This document shows positions 16,582-24,227 of a DNA stretch of 64,000 nt, piece after piece. A program made the position numbers and the translations under genes. The notes under the pieces were generated by a model. That model did not search any database, was not told the origin of the DNA, and saw only the letters and a program-made list of their open reading frames with translations. How positions within the stretch are numbered: the first letter of the stretch is position 1; each line of letters starts with the position of its first letter. Source of the stretch: Rhodobacter huangdaonensis (lineage in GTDB: Bacteria; Pseudomonadota; Alphaproteobacteria; Rhodobacterales; Rhodobacteraceae); contig NZ_SAVA01000002.1 in NCBI RefSeq assembly GCF_004022465.1, positions 1 through 64,000 on the forward strand. The letters are read 5' to 3'.

Positions 16582-17528
16582 TGAAGCTGCTCGTCACCCG
16601 TGCCCTCACCCCGGCTGTCGAGGCGCGGGTGCGCGCGGAGTTTCCCGACGCGACCTTCCGCAACGGCGCCGCGCCGATGACCGAGGCGGAGGCGGCCGAG
16701 GCGCTCGCCAGCTATGACGCACTGCTGGTGACGCTGGGCGATCAGGTCCGCGGTGCGGCCTTCGCCGGTCCGCTGCGCGCGAAGATCGTGGCGAATTTCG
16801 GCGTGGGCTACAACCATATCGACGCGGCGGCTGCGAAGGCGCATGGCATCACCGTGACGAATACCCCCGGTGCCGTCACCGACGCCACCGCCGACATCGC
16901 GCTGACGCTGCTCCTGATGAGTGCGCGCCGCGCCGGGGCAGGCGAGCGCTTCGTGCGCTCGGGCGCCTGGACCGGCTGGACGCCCACCCAGTTCCTCGGC
17001 CATCACGTCAGCGGCAAGCGCGTCGGCATCGTCGGGCTCGGGCGGATCGGCACCGCGATCGCGCGGCGCTGCCATTACGGCTTCGGCATGGAGGTGGTGT
17101 TCCACAACCGCTCGACCGTCGCCGATCCGGGGCTGCCGGCGCAGCAGGTGTCGCTTCACGAGCTGCTGGCAATCTCTGATTTCGTGGTGATCGCGGTGCC
17201 GGCGACGCCGCAGACGCATCACCTGATCGGCGCGGCGGAACTCGCGCGGATGCAGCCCCACGCGCATCTCGTCAACATCGCCCGCGGCGACATCGTCGAC
17301 GAGGCGGCGCTGATCGCGGCGCTCGAGGCCGGCCAGATCGCCGGCGCGGGCCTTGATGTCTTCGAGCGCGAGCCTTTCGTGCCCGCGGCGCTGCGCGCGC
17401 TCGATTGCGTGACGCTGCTGCCGCATCTGGGCACCGCGGCGCTTGAGGTGCGCGATGCCATGGGCTTCATGGCGCTTGCCAACCTGACCGCCTTCCGTGA
17501 CGGCAAGGTGCCGCCGAACGCGGTCTGA
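16581..17528 (+). CDS. D-2-hydroxyacid dehydrogenase (glyoxylate/hydroxypyruvate reductase type)
   Basis: Cytosolic NAD(P)-dependent reductase of 315 residues. Domains in order are a catalytic half at each end and a central Rossmann domain with GIVGLGRIGTAIARR. The catalytic triad is visible as Arg in NIARGDIVDE, Glu in DVFEREPFV and His in LLPHLGTA. The substrate may be glyoxylate, hydroxypyruvate or another 2-keto acid; the closest family by motif is GyaR/GhrB. It directly follows csaA with a one-base overlap. A role in photorespiratory-type or serine-cycle C2 metabolism is possible but not shown. Confidence 0.92.
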   Translation: MKLLVTRALTPAVEARVRAEFPDATFRNGAAPMTEAEAAEALASYDALLVTLGDQVRGAAFAGPLRAKIVANFGVGYNHIDAAAAKAHGITVTNTPGAVTDATADIALTLLLMSARRAGAGERFVRSGAWTGWTPTQFLGHHVSGKRVGIVGLGRIGTAIARRCHYGFGMEVVFHNRSTVADPGLPAQQVSLHELLAISDFVVIAVPATPQTHHLIGAAELARMQPHAHLVNIARGDIVDEAALIAALEAGQIAGAGLDVFEREPFVPAALRALDCVTLLPHLGTAALEVRDAMGFMALANLTAFRDGKVPPNAV

Positions 17529-17583
17529 CCCTTGACCCCCGGCGCGGTTCGAAAGACTGTGCCGCGACTTTCGAGAGGACCAG

Positions 17584-18705
17584 ATGTTCACCCCTGCGAT
17601 CACCGGAACCGGGGTCTTCACCCCGCCTGAGACCATCACCAACGACGAGCTGGTCGCCGCCTTCAACGCCTATGCCGACCGTTACAACGCCGAGCACGCG
17701 GCCGAGATCGCGGCGGGCACGCTTGCGGCCAAGGACCATTCCTCGTCCGAGTTCATCCACAAGGCCTCGGGCATCGAGAGCCGTTATGTGATGGACAAGA
17801 CCGGCGTTCTCGATCCCGCGCGGATGTATCCGCAGCTGCGTCAGCGCAGCGACGACGAACCCGGGATCATGGCCGAGATCGCGCTCGAGGCCTGCGCCAG
17901 GGCCCTTGCCGCCGCCGGGCGCGAGGGGAGCGAGGTCGATCTGGTGATCTGCGCCGCCTCGAACATGGAGCGTGCCTATCCGGCGGTGGCGATCGAGATC
18001 CAGAAGCTTCTGGGCGCCTCGGGCTTTGCCTTCGACATGAACGTCGCCTGTTCCTCGGCCACCTTCGGCATTCAGGCCGCGGCCGACATGATCCGCACCG
18101 GCTCGGTGCGGCGCGCGCTGGTGGTGAACCCCGAGATCACCTCGGGCCATCTCGAATGGCGTGACCGCGACTGCCACTTCATCTTCGGCGATGTCTGCAC
18201 GGCAACACTGATCGAGCGGCGCGCGGACGCGAAGGCCGGCGGCTTCGAGATCCGCTCGAGCCGCTGCGCCACGGAATTCTCGAACAACATCCGCAACAAC
18301 AACGGCTTCCTGCGCCGCACCCGGCCCGACGGGCTCGCCGACCGGCGCGACATGCAGTTCATGCAGGAGGGCCGCAAGGTCTTCAAGGAAGTGCTGCCGA
18401 TGGTCTGTGCCCATATCCTCGGCCATCTGGCGGAGGAAGGGCTCGCGCCCACCGCCCTGCGCCGGCTCTGGCTGCATCAGGCGAACAAGACGATGAACGA
18501 TTTCATCGGCCGCAAGGTGCTTGGCCGCGAGCCTGAACCGGGCGAGCAGCCGAACATCTTGCAGGAATACGCCAATACCTCCTCGGCCGGCTCGATCATC
18601 GCCTTCGACCGCTTCTCGGGCGATTTCGCGCCGGGCGAGACGGGGCTGATCTGCTCCTTCGGGGCGGGCTATTCCGTCGGTTCGGTGATCGTCGAGAAGT
18701 TCTGA
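17584..18705 (+). CDS. Beta-ketoacyl-ACP synthase III family protein (long form)
   Basis: Thiolase-fold condensing enzyme of 373 residues, longer than canonical FabH (about 320). The Cys-His-Asn triad is visible in MNVACSSATFG, LHQANKTMND and YANTSSAG. The extra length lies mainly in an N-terminal insertion around residues 25-75 and in the NNIRNNNGFLRRTRP segment. This long form occurs in alphaproteobacteria and pseudomonads beside or instead of standard FabH and may prefer longer acyl-CoA primers. The ATG at 17584 has CGAGAGG upstream. Initiation of fatty acid synthesis is likely, with the exact primer unknown. It ends convergent to tdk. Confidence 0.88.
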   Translation: MFTPAITGTGVFTPPETITNDELVAAFNAYADRYNAEHAAEIAAGTLAAKDHSSSEFIHKASGIESRYVMDKTGVLDPARMYPQLRQRSDDEPGIMAEIALEACARALAAAGREGSEVDLVICAASNMERAYPAVAIEIQKLLGASGFAFDMNVACSSATFGIQAAADMIRTGSVRRALVVNPEITSGHLEWRDRDCHFIFGDVCTATLIERRADAKAGGFEIRSSRCATEFSNNIRNNNGFLRRTRPDGLADRRDMQFMQEGRKVFKEVLPMVCAHILGHLAEEGLAPTALRRLWLHQANKTMNDFIGRKVLGREPEPGEQPNILQEYANTSSAGSIIAFDRFSGDFAPGETGLICSFGAGYSVGSVIVEKF

Positions 18706-18744
18706 GACCGGCGCGCGGGCCGCGGGCGGGGATGCCTCCGGCGG

Positions 18745-18812
18745 GAGTATTTGCACCAGGAAAAGCCAGGGGCCAGAAACCGCCTCCCGGCTTTTTCTTG
18801 GTCCAAATACTC
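18745..18812. repeat. Inverted repeat between convergent genes (GAGTATTT family)
   Basis: Arms GAGTATTTGCACCAGGAAAAGCC and its near-complement GGCTTTTTCTTGGTCCAAATACTC enclose about 20 bp. The right arm runs into the tdk stop codon at 18811. With a T-rich stretch on both strands it would act as a bidirectional terminator. Related elements occur at 35682-35788 and 43996-44059, always at gene ends. Confidence 0.8.
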
Positions 18813-19410
18813 ACTCTTCGGTGGGGCCGGGCGCTTCCTCCATCGCCGCGCGCCAATGCCGGCGGCACAGGCTGACATAGGTCTCGTTGCCGCCGATCTG
18901 CACTTGTGCGCCCTCGCGCAGCGCGCGCCCGTCGGGCCCGATGCGCATCACCATCGTCGCCTTCTTGCCGCAATGGCAGATCGTGCGCACCTCGCGCATC
19001 TCGTCGGCAAGGGCGAGGAGGGCGGCCGAGCCGGGGAAGAGCTCGCCGCGGAAGTCGACGCGCAGCCCGTAGCACATCACCGGCACAGCGAGATCGTCGA
19101 CCACACGGGCCAGCTGCCAGACCTGATCCCGGGTCAGGAACTGCGCCTCGTCGACGAAGACGCAGGTGCAGGGGGCACGGGCCATCCGCGCCGCGATCAG
19201 CGCCGCCATGTCGGTCTCGGGGGTGAAGGTCTCGGCCTCGGCGCCGATGCCGATGCGGCTTGCGATCCGGCCTTCGCCCGCGCGCCGGTCGAGCCGGGCG
19301 GTGACGAGGAAGGTCTGCATGCCGCGCTCGATGTAGTTGTAGGACGCCTGCAGCAGCAGCGTGCTCTTGCCGGCGTTCATCGTCGAGTAATGGAAGTAGA
19401 GCTTGGCCAT
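18811..19410 (-). CDS. tdk: Thymidine kinase (type II)
   Basis: Phosphorylates thymidine with ATP in pyrimidine salvage, 199 residues. Seen are the P-loop MNAGKST near the start, the lid and base-binding region, the Mg-binding FVDEAQFL, and the zinc-binding cysteines around ICHCGKKA and SLCRRHW. Length and motif order match bacterial type II Tdk. It is transcribed toward the FabH-like gene, and its stop lies inside the shared inverted repeat. No partner gene is apparent. Confidence 0.97.
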   Translation of the reverse strand: MAKLYFHYSTMNAGKSTLLLQASYNYIERGMQTFLVTARLDRRAGEGRIASRIGIGAEAETFTPETDMAALIAARMARAPCTCVFVDEAQFLTRDQVWQLARVVDDLAVPVMCYGLRVDFRGELFPGSAALLALADEMREVRTICHCGKKATMVMRIGPDGRALREGAQVQIGGNETYVSLCRRHWRAAMEEAPGPTEE

Positions 19411-19504
19411 GCCGCCCCATAGCGCGCCGGACGGGCCCGGGCAAGACGAAGACCCCCGCGCGCGGTCCGCTCTTGCGCACCGTCGCGAGGGTCTCTCACC
19501 GTTT

Positions 19505-19610
19505 CTGACGTCACGATGTCAGCACTCTTACGCCCGCCGTGGCGGGTGCTTTCGGTGTGACAAATCCTCGCCCTCCGGGTAAGGGGGAAAGCACCAGCGG
19601 GGGTTCCCCC
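19505..19610 (+). ncRNA. Structured leader with mutually exclusive hairpins (riboswitch-like)
   Basis: Upstream of the 19657 gene lie four pairings that cannot all form together. CTGAC/GTCAG pairs at 19505-19522. GCCCGCC/GGCGGG, extended by AGCAC/GTGCT, pairs at 19521-19550. GGTGCTTTC (19545-19553) pairs with GAAAGCACC (19587-19595). GGGGGAA (19583-19589) pairs with TTCCCCC (19604-19610). The third pairing competes with both neighbours, as in attenuators. I match it to no known riboswitch class. It could also be a separate small RNA. Confidence 0.45.
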
Positions 19611-19656
19611 CGGGCATTCAGCGTAGAGAGGGATGGGCGGTTCTGGCCCGATTGTG

Positions 19657-20118
19657 ATGACCGAGAAGATTGAAAGCTATCTGAAAAAACACACCGAGGC
19701 GCTGGTGAAGGACATCGGCATCGAGGCCGCGACCCAGGTCAGCGGCAAGTCGAAGGCGACGCTCGGGCGGTATTATTCCACCGATCCCGACCATAGCGAC
19801 CGTTTCATGCCGATCGACGTGGTCGCCCGGATCGAGGCGGTGGCGAAATTCCCGCATGTGACCCAGGCGCTGGCCGAGCTCGGCGGTCTCGAGCTGTCCT
19901 TCGACGAGCGCCGGCGGAACCTGTCGGAAGGCGGGGTGAGTTCGGATGTGGTGGTGCTGAGCCAGCGCTTCGCGATGCTGATGGCGGAATATCACGCCTC
20001 GATCATGGACGGGAAGATCACCGCAACCGAGGCGCGGCGGCTGCTGGCCGAGACCCAGGCGCTGCAGAAGGTGCTGATCGAGATGAAGCTGCATCTCGAG
20101 GACGAGACCGTGCGCTGA
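19657..20118 (+). CDS. Small putative DNA-binding protein, possibly phage CII-like
   Basis: A 153-residue protein conserved in Rhodobacteraceae by my reading, with no certain function. The N-terminal part (LVKDIGIEAATQVSGKSKATLGRYYS) looks like a helix-turn-helix; the middle and C-terminal helices (EYHASIMDGKITATEARRLL) suit an oligomerisation region. The pattern recalls phage regulatory CII-like proteins, but no other phage gene is nearby. ATG 19657 is chosen because MTEKIESYL reads as a natural start; the upstream ATG at 19633 has its purine run touching the codon. The structured leader at 19505-19610 suggests RNA-level control. Confidence 0.7.
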   Translation: MTEKIESYLKKHTEALVKDIGIEAATQVSGKSKATLGRYYSTDPDHSDRFMPIDVVARIEAVAKFPHVTQALAELGGLELSFDERRRNLSEGGVSSDVVVLSQRFAMLMAEYHASIMDGKITATEARRLLAETQALQKVLIEMKLHLEDETVR

Positions 20119-20158
20119 CACGGTCCCGTCCGGGAGCTTGCGGAGAGGGCGGTGCGGC

Positions 20159-21475
20159 TCAGGCCGCGGTGCCGCCCTTGCCCCCCGGAACGCGCCGGCG
20201 CGGGCGGGCGGCGCCGCCGGCCGCGGCCTTCGCGGGGTTCGCCCGGGCCGGGTTCGCCTTCGGTGCGCCGCCCTGCGCGGGTTTCGGGCCACGACCGCGA
20301 TGCGGCTTCTTGCCGGCGCGGGCGGGGGCTGCGGCGGCAACCGGGGTATGCGGCTCGCCGCCGATCACCGGGATCCGCGCGCCCATGGCCTTCTCGATCG
20401 CGCGCAGCTCGTCCATCTCCATCGGCCCGCAGAAGGCGACGGCACGGCCGTTGCGGCCGGCGCGCGCGGTGCGGCCGATGCGGTGGACATAGTTCTCGGG
20501 CACGTTCGGCAGGTCGTAGTTGTAGACATGCGCGACCTCGGGGATGTCGAGCCCGCGGGCGGCGACATCGGTCGCGATCAGCAGCTTCACCTCGCCGGCG
20601 CGGAAGGCGCTCAGCGCCCGCTCGCGCGCGTTCTGCGATTTGTTGCCGTGGATCGCGGCGACCGAGAAGCCCCAGTTGTCCATCAGCTTCGCGAGCTTGT
20701 CCGAGCCGTGCTTGGTGCGGTTGAACACCACCGCAAGCTCGCCCGGGTGCTTGGCGACATATTCGGCCAGCAGCGCGGCCTTCTCGCCCTGGGTGGTGAA
20801 GTGCACGCCCTGGTCGATCTTCTCGGCGGCCTTGCCGGGCGGCGCGACCTCGACCCGCACCGGGTCCTGCAGATAGCTTTGCGCCAGCTCTTCCATCAGC
20901 TTCGGCATGGTGGCCGAGAACAGCATCGTCTGCCGGTCCGCGGGGATCAGCCGGGCGATGCGGCGCAGCGCGTGGATGAAGCCAATGTCGAGCATCTGGT
21001 CGGCCTCGTCGAGGACGAGGTATTTCGTTTCCGACAGCACCAGCGCGCGGCGCTCGAGCAGGTCGAGAAGCCGGCCGGGGGTGGCGATCAGCACGTCGGT
21101 GCCCTTGGCGAGCTTTTCCGACTGCACGTTGATCGAGGCGCCACCGACGACGCGCTGGATGCGCACCGGCGCGCCCGCGCCGAAGGCCGAGAGGTTGTCG
21201 TGGATCTGCGTTGCCAGCTCGCGCGTCGGCGCCAGCACGAGGGCGCGCACGGTCTTCGGCGCCGGGCGCTTGCCATAGGCGATGATGCGGGTCAGCATCG
21301 GCAGGCCGAAGGCCGCGGTTTTGCCGGTGCCGGTCTGGGCGATACCCAGCAGGTCACGGCCGCGCACGATGTGCGGAATGCCCTGTTCCTGGATCGGCGT
21401 CGGTTTCACCAGGCCGAGGCCGGCGAGGTTTTGCAGCAGGATCGGCGCAAGGCCGAGGTTTTCGAAGGTTTCCAA
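20159..21475 (-). CDS. DEAD-box RNA helicase (RhlE-like)
   Basis: ATP-dependent RNA helicase of 438 residues. Motifs in order are the Q motif (PTPIQEQGI), I AQTGTGKT, Ia PTRELA, II LDEADQML, III FSATMP, then IV-VI with TDVAARGLDIPEV and HRIGRTARAG. After about residue 370 comes a basic Ala/Pro/Lys/Arg tail likely to bind RNA. A TTG at 21475 is taken as start because AGGAAAG lies 8 bp upstream and it yields METFENLGLAP, the usual family start; an extension to 21649 is low-complexity. The leader is strongly structured, which suggests cold-shock or self-regulation. It is probably involved in ribosome assembly or mRNA decay. Confidence 0.93.
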   Translation of the reverse strand: METFENLGLAPILLQNLAGLGLVKPTPIQEQGIPHIVRGRDLLGIAQTGTGKTAAFGLPMLTRIIAYGKRPAPKTVRALVLAPTRELATQIHDNLSAFGAGAPVRIQRVVGGASINVQSEKLAKGTDVLIATPGRLLDLLERRALVLSETKYLVLDEADQMLDIGFIHALRRIARLIPADRQTMLFSATMPKLMEELAQSYLQDPVRVEVAPPGKAAEKIDQGVHFTTQGEKAALLAEYVAKHPGELAVVFNRTKHGSDKLAKLMDNWGFSVAAIHGNKSQNARERALSAFRAGEVKLLIATDVAARGLDIPEVAHVYNYDLPNVPENYVHRIGRTARAGRNGRAVAFCGPMEMDELRAIEKAMGARIPVIGGEPHTPVAAAAPARAGKKPHRGRGPKPAQGGAPKANPARANPAKAAAGGAARPRRRVPGGKGGTAA

Positions 21476-21491
21476 AAGTCTGTCTTTCCTG

Positions 21492-21568
21492 GCACCAATG
21501 GGTGCGAAAAATCGGTCTGGCCGGACGCGAGGTCCGGCGGGCGGGCGGGCGCGGACAGGTCTGTCCGC
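21492..21568 (-). promoter_or_regulatory. Hairpin-rich leader of the helicase gene
   Basis: Three perfect hairpins precede the TTG start on the minus strand. They are GCGGACAG/CTGTCCGC (21551-21568), GCCGGAC/GTCCGGC (21520-21538) and GCACC/GGTGC (21492-21505). The last abuts the ribosome site AGGAAAG, and a U5 run lies just before it. The arrangement suits attenuation or a temperature- or helicase-sensitive leader. The other gene-free bases up to 21712 are GC-rich without a recognisable signal. Confidence 0.45.
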
Positions 21569-21712
21569 TGGCCCCCCGCGTGATTGTGAGGCCGGGTCTC
21601 CGCCCTTGCGCCGGCCGGGCGCGTGGCCCGGGGATGCGCGGCTGCTCACGCGGCAGCGGTTGCGGATGCTCGCCAGATGGGCGCTGCAGCGCGGAAAGTC
21701 AAGGAAAACCGT

Positions 21713-22162
21713 TCAGGCGCGGTCGGCGGTGTCGATCCAGATCGTCACCGGGCCGTCGTTGAGCAGGCTCACCGCCATGTCGGCGCCGAATTCTCCGTTT
21801 TCGACCGGCAGGCCAAGACCGCGCAGCGCGGCGCTGAAATGTTCATAAAGCCGATTGCCGATCTCGGGCGGGGCGGCGGTGGAAAATCCCGGCCGGTTGC
21901 CGCGCGAGGTGTCGGCGGCGAGGGTGAACTGGCTGACCACCAGGCAGGCGCCGCCGATATCGCTGACCGAGCGGTTCATCTTGTCGGCCTCGTCGCGGAA
22001 GATTCGCAGCTTGGCGACGCGCGCGGCCAGTTTCTCGGCCTCGGTCTCGCCGTCGCCCTGCATCGCGCAGATGAGGATCAGAAGCCCCGGGCCGATCTCG
22101 CCGGTGCTCCGGCCCTCGACCTCGACCTTGGCGTGGCGCACACGCTGGATCAGCGCTCTCAT
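21713..22162 (-). CDS. dtd: D-aminoacyl-tRNA deacylase
   Basis: Removes D-amino acids (and glycine mischarged on tRNA-Ala) from tRNA, a translation proofreading enzyme. The 149-residue length is standard. The two family motifs are present: SQFTLAAD around residue 78 and the cross-subunit Gly-Pro motif in NDGPVTIW near the C-terminus, along with the start MRALIQRVRHAKVEV. The start overlaps the stop of the upstream kinase gene by 4 bp, so it is translationally coupled to it. Confidence 0.97.
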   Translation of the reverse strand: MRALIQRVRHAKVEVEGRSTGEIGPGLLILICAMQGDGETEAEKLAARVAKLRIFRDEADKMNRSVSDIGGACLVVSQFTLAADTSRGNRPGFSTAAPPEIGNRLYEHFSAALRGLGLPVENGEFGADMAVSLLNDGPVTIWIDTADRA

Positions 22163-23082
22163 TCCAGATCCTCCTTCCAGGGTGGGTTCGCGCCCGCGCG
22201 CGCGACGGTAACGGCGGCGGCGGCGGTGCCGAGGCGCAGACAGGCCTCGAGCACGGCGCCATCGGCCGCGGCGACGGCCTGCTTCGACAAGAGCCCGGCG
22301 CGGTCGAGTGCCGCAAGGACGCCGGCGTTGAACGTGTCGCCGGCGCCGACCGTGTCGACGACCGCAACCCGGTGCGCCGGCACGAAGATCGCCCCGGTCG
22401 CGCTGAAGCCATGGGCGCCCTGTGCGCCTTCGGTGATGAAGACGAGCTTCGGGCCGCGGGCAAGGATCGCGCGGGCCCGCTGCTCGATCGCGCCGGGGCC
22501 CATGAGCCAGTCCAGATCCTCGTCCGAGAGCTTGACGATGTCGGCCGCGGCGATCATCCGCTCGATGCGGGCGCGATAGGCCGTCTCGTCGCGGATGAAG
22601 CCCGGGCGGATGTTCGGGTCGAGCATGGTCAGATGCCCGGGGGCCGCGCGGATCATCAGCGCCTCATAGGCCGCGGCGCAGGGCTCGACGGCGAGCGAGA
22701 TGCCGCCGAAGAACAGCGCCCGCAGGGCAGCGGGCAGGGCGGGCAGATCGGCGGGCGACAGCATCCGCCCCGCCGTGCCCTCGTCATAGAAGGCATAGCG
22801 CGCCTGACCGTCATGGAGCGTCACGAAAGCGAGCGTCATGGGCCGGTCCGAACGCGCCGAAAGCCCGGTCTCGACGCCCGAGGCGGTGAGCGCGTCGGTC
22901 AGCATCTGCCCGAAGAGATCGGTCGAGAGGCCCGAGAAGAAGCCGGTCTTCACGCCCAGCCGGCCAAGCGCCAGCGCGGTGTTGAAGACCGCGCCGCCCG
23001 GGAAGGGGGCGAAGGCCGGCTCGCCGCGCGTGCTTTCGCGCGGCAGCATGTCGATCAGCGCCTCGCCGCAACACAGGATCAT
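22159..23082 (-). CDS. PfkB-family sugar kinase (fructokinase-like)
   Basis: Carbohydrate kinase of 307 residues. N-terminal signature CCGEALIDMLPRES and GGAVFNTALALGRLG, then the C-terminal ATP/anion-hole motif DTVGAGDTFNAGVL. These place it in the ribokinase/fructokinase group; fructose or 2-keto-3-deoxygluconate are possible substrates. The start at 23082 has AGAGGG upstream and gives the usual MILCCGEAL; a longer frame to 23139 is not supported. It lies 13 bp after the zinc-ribbon gene and overlaps dtd, so it may be transcribed with the membrane operon, although no functional link is evident. Confidence 0.9.
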   Translation of the reverse strand: MILCCGEALIDMLPRESTRGEPAFAPFPGGAVFNTALALGRLGVKTGFFSGLSTDLFGQMLTDALTASGVETGLSARSDRPMTLAFVTLHDGQARYAFYDEGTAGRMLSPADLPALPAALRALFFGGISLAVEPCAAAYEALMIRAAPGHLTMLDPNIRPGFIRDETAYRARIERMIAAADIVKLSDEDLDWLMGPGAIEQRARAILARGPKLVFITEGAQGAHGFSATGAIFVPAHRVAVVDTVGAGDTFNAGVLAALDRAGLLSKQAVAAADGAVLEACLRLGTAAAAVTVARAGANPPWKEDLE

Positions 23083-23095
23083 CGCGCCCTCTCCG

Positions 23096-24220
23096 TCAGC
23101 CGTTCTGCTTCTGATAGAGATAGGCCAGCGCCGCGGCAACGATCAGCCCGAAAACGACCGCAATCGCGATCTTCCACGGCGACCACGGCCGGTCGCCGCG
23201 CACCGCGCCGGTCTGGGCGTTGACGACGAAGCGGAAGGAGCGGCCCTGGAACTTGTAAGCCGCAGTCCAGACCGGCAGCAGGATGTGCTTGAAGGTCTCG
23301 GCCGAGAAGCTCGGGTCGAGGCTTGCCACGCGCTGCTCGTCGCCGCCGATGTCGCGGCGCACGTCGGACTGGATCACCCGCAGCATCTCGGCCTGGGCGA
23401 GGTGATGGCCCTCGATCAGCTCGACGGTGTAGCCCTCGGCCGACAGCCCGGCGAGGTAATCGGGGCTGTAGGGCACGAGGCCGGTCAGATCCCAGGGGCT
23501 GAGCCCGTCGACATGGGCGGCGGGCAGCGAGCGGGCGGCATAGATCAGCACGTCGTCGAAATCGCGCGCGACCTGGCCCGCGACCGGGGTCCAGCGGATG
23601 TGGCGGATCTGCTCGGTGCGGGTCTCGGGGCGGCCGTCGACCATCACCGTGACCTGCCGCGTCTCGTACCAGGCATCGCCGCGCGCGCCGGTGTAGCGGG
23701 TGCGGGTGGCGGCATCGAAGGTCCAGAACGGGGCATAGACCCCGGTCATCTTGCGCCCGCGCCGGGCGTATTGCGCCAGCCCCGAGGGCGCGAACCACAG
23801 GCTGCCGAGCCAGCGGCCAAGGGCCGCGCGCGCCTCCGCCTCGGTCAGCCGGAACGGGATCAGCCCCTGCGGCCGGATCTGTCGCTTGGTGCCGCTGTCG
23901 GTGACGACCGGGGTCGCGCAGAACGGGCATTGGGTGGCGTGTTCGGGCCCCGACAGCTCGATCGAGGCGCCGCAGTTCGGGCACGAAAGGGTGCGGTGCT
24001 CCTCGAGCTCCTCGATCGGCAGATCGGCGCGCAGCCCGGCCTCGAGCGGCAGCTCGTGCAGCGCGGCCGCGCCGCGGCCGGTGGCGCGGGGGATGTCCTG
24101 GACATGGCCGCAATGGTCGCACACCAGCCGCTCCTGCCCGGGGGCGAAGCGCAGGTCCGCGCCGCAGGCCTCGCAGGGGAAGTGCTGCTCGGCCTGCGTC
24201 TGCCGCAACGGGGCGGTCAT
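23096..24220 (-). CDS. Zinc-ribbon protein with C-terminal membrane anchor
   Basis: Protein of 374 residues with two N-terminal zinc ribbons: CEACGAD ... CDHCGH (about 15-40) and CPNCGAS ... CPFCAT (about 80-105). A beta-rich middle domain with WFAPSGLAQYARRG and YAPFWTFDA follows, and the protein ends with one transmembrane helix (IAIAVVFGLIVAAALAYLY) and a short basic tail. Such proteins are often mislabelled as PriA-like because of the ribbons; there is no helicase domain here. It sits 7 bp after the SPFH-GYF gene. A membrane-bound partner of that protein is likely, with a scaffold or stress-sensing role unknown in detail. Confidence 0.8.
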   Translation of the reverse strand: MTAPLRQTQAEQHFPCEACGADLRFAPGQERLVCDHCGHVQDIPRATGRGAAALHELPLEAGLRADLPIEELEEHRTLSCPNCGASIELSGPEHATQCPFCATPVVTDSGTKRQIRPQGLIPFRLTEAEARAALGRWLGSLWFAPSGLAQYARRGRKMTGVYAPFWTFDAATRTRYTGARGDAWYETRQVTVMVDGRPETRTEQIRHIRWTPVAGQVARDFDDVLIYAARSLPAAHVDGLSPWDLTGLVPYSPDYLAGLSAEGYTVELIEGHHLAQAEMLRVIQSDVRRDIGGDEQRVASLDPSFSAETFKHILLPVWTAAYKFQGRSFRFVVNAQTGAVRGDRPWSPWKIAIAVVFGLIVAAALAYLYQKQNG

Positions 24221-24227
24221 CGACGCC

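Noticed and set aside
19657..20118. Prophage remnant based on the CII-like protein
   Set aside because: No integrase, structural genes or attachment repeats nearby; neighbours are ordinary chromosomal genes.
23096..24220. PriA/primosomal helicase
   Set aside because: Only zinc ribbons are shared; no helicase motifs, and a C-terminal membrane helix is present.
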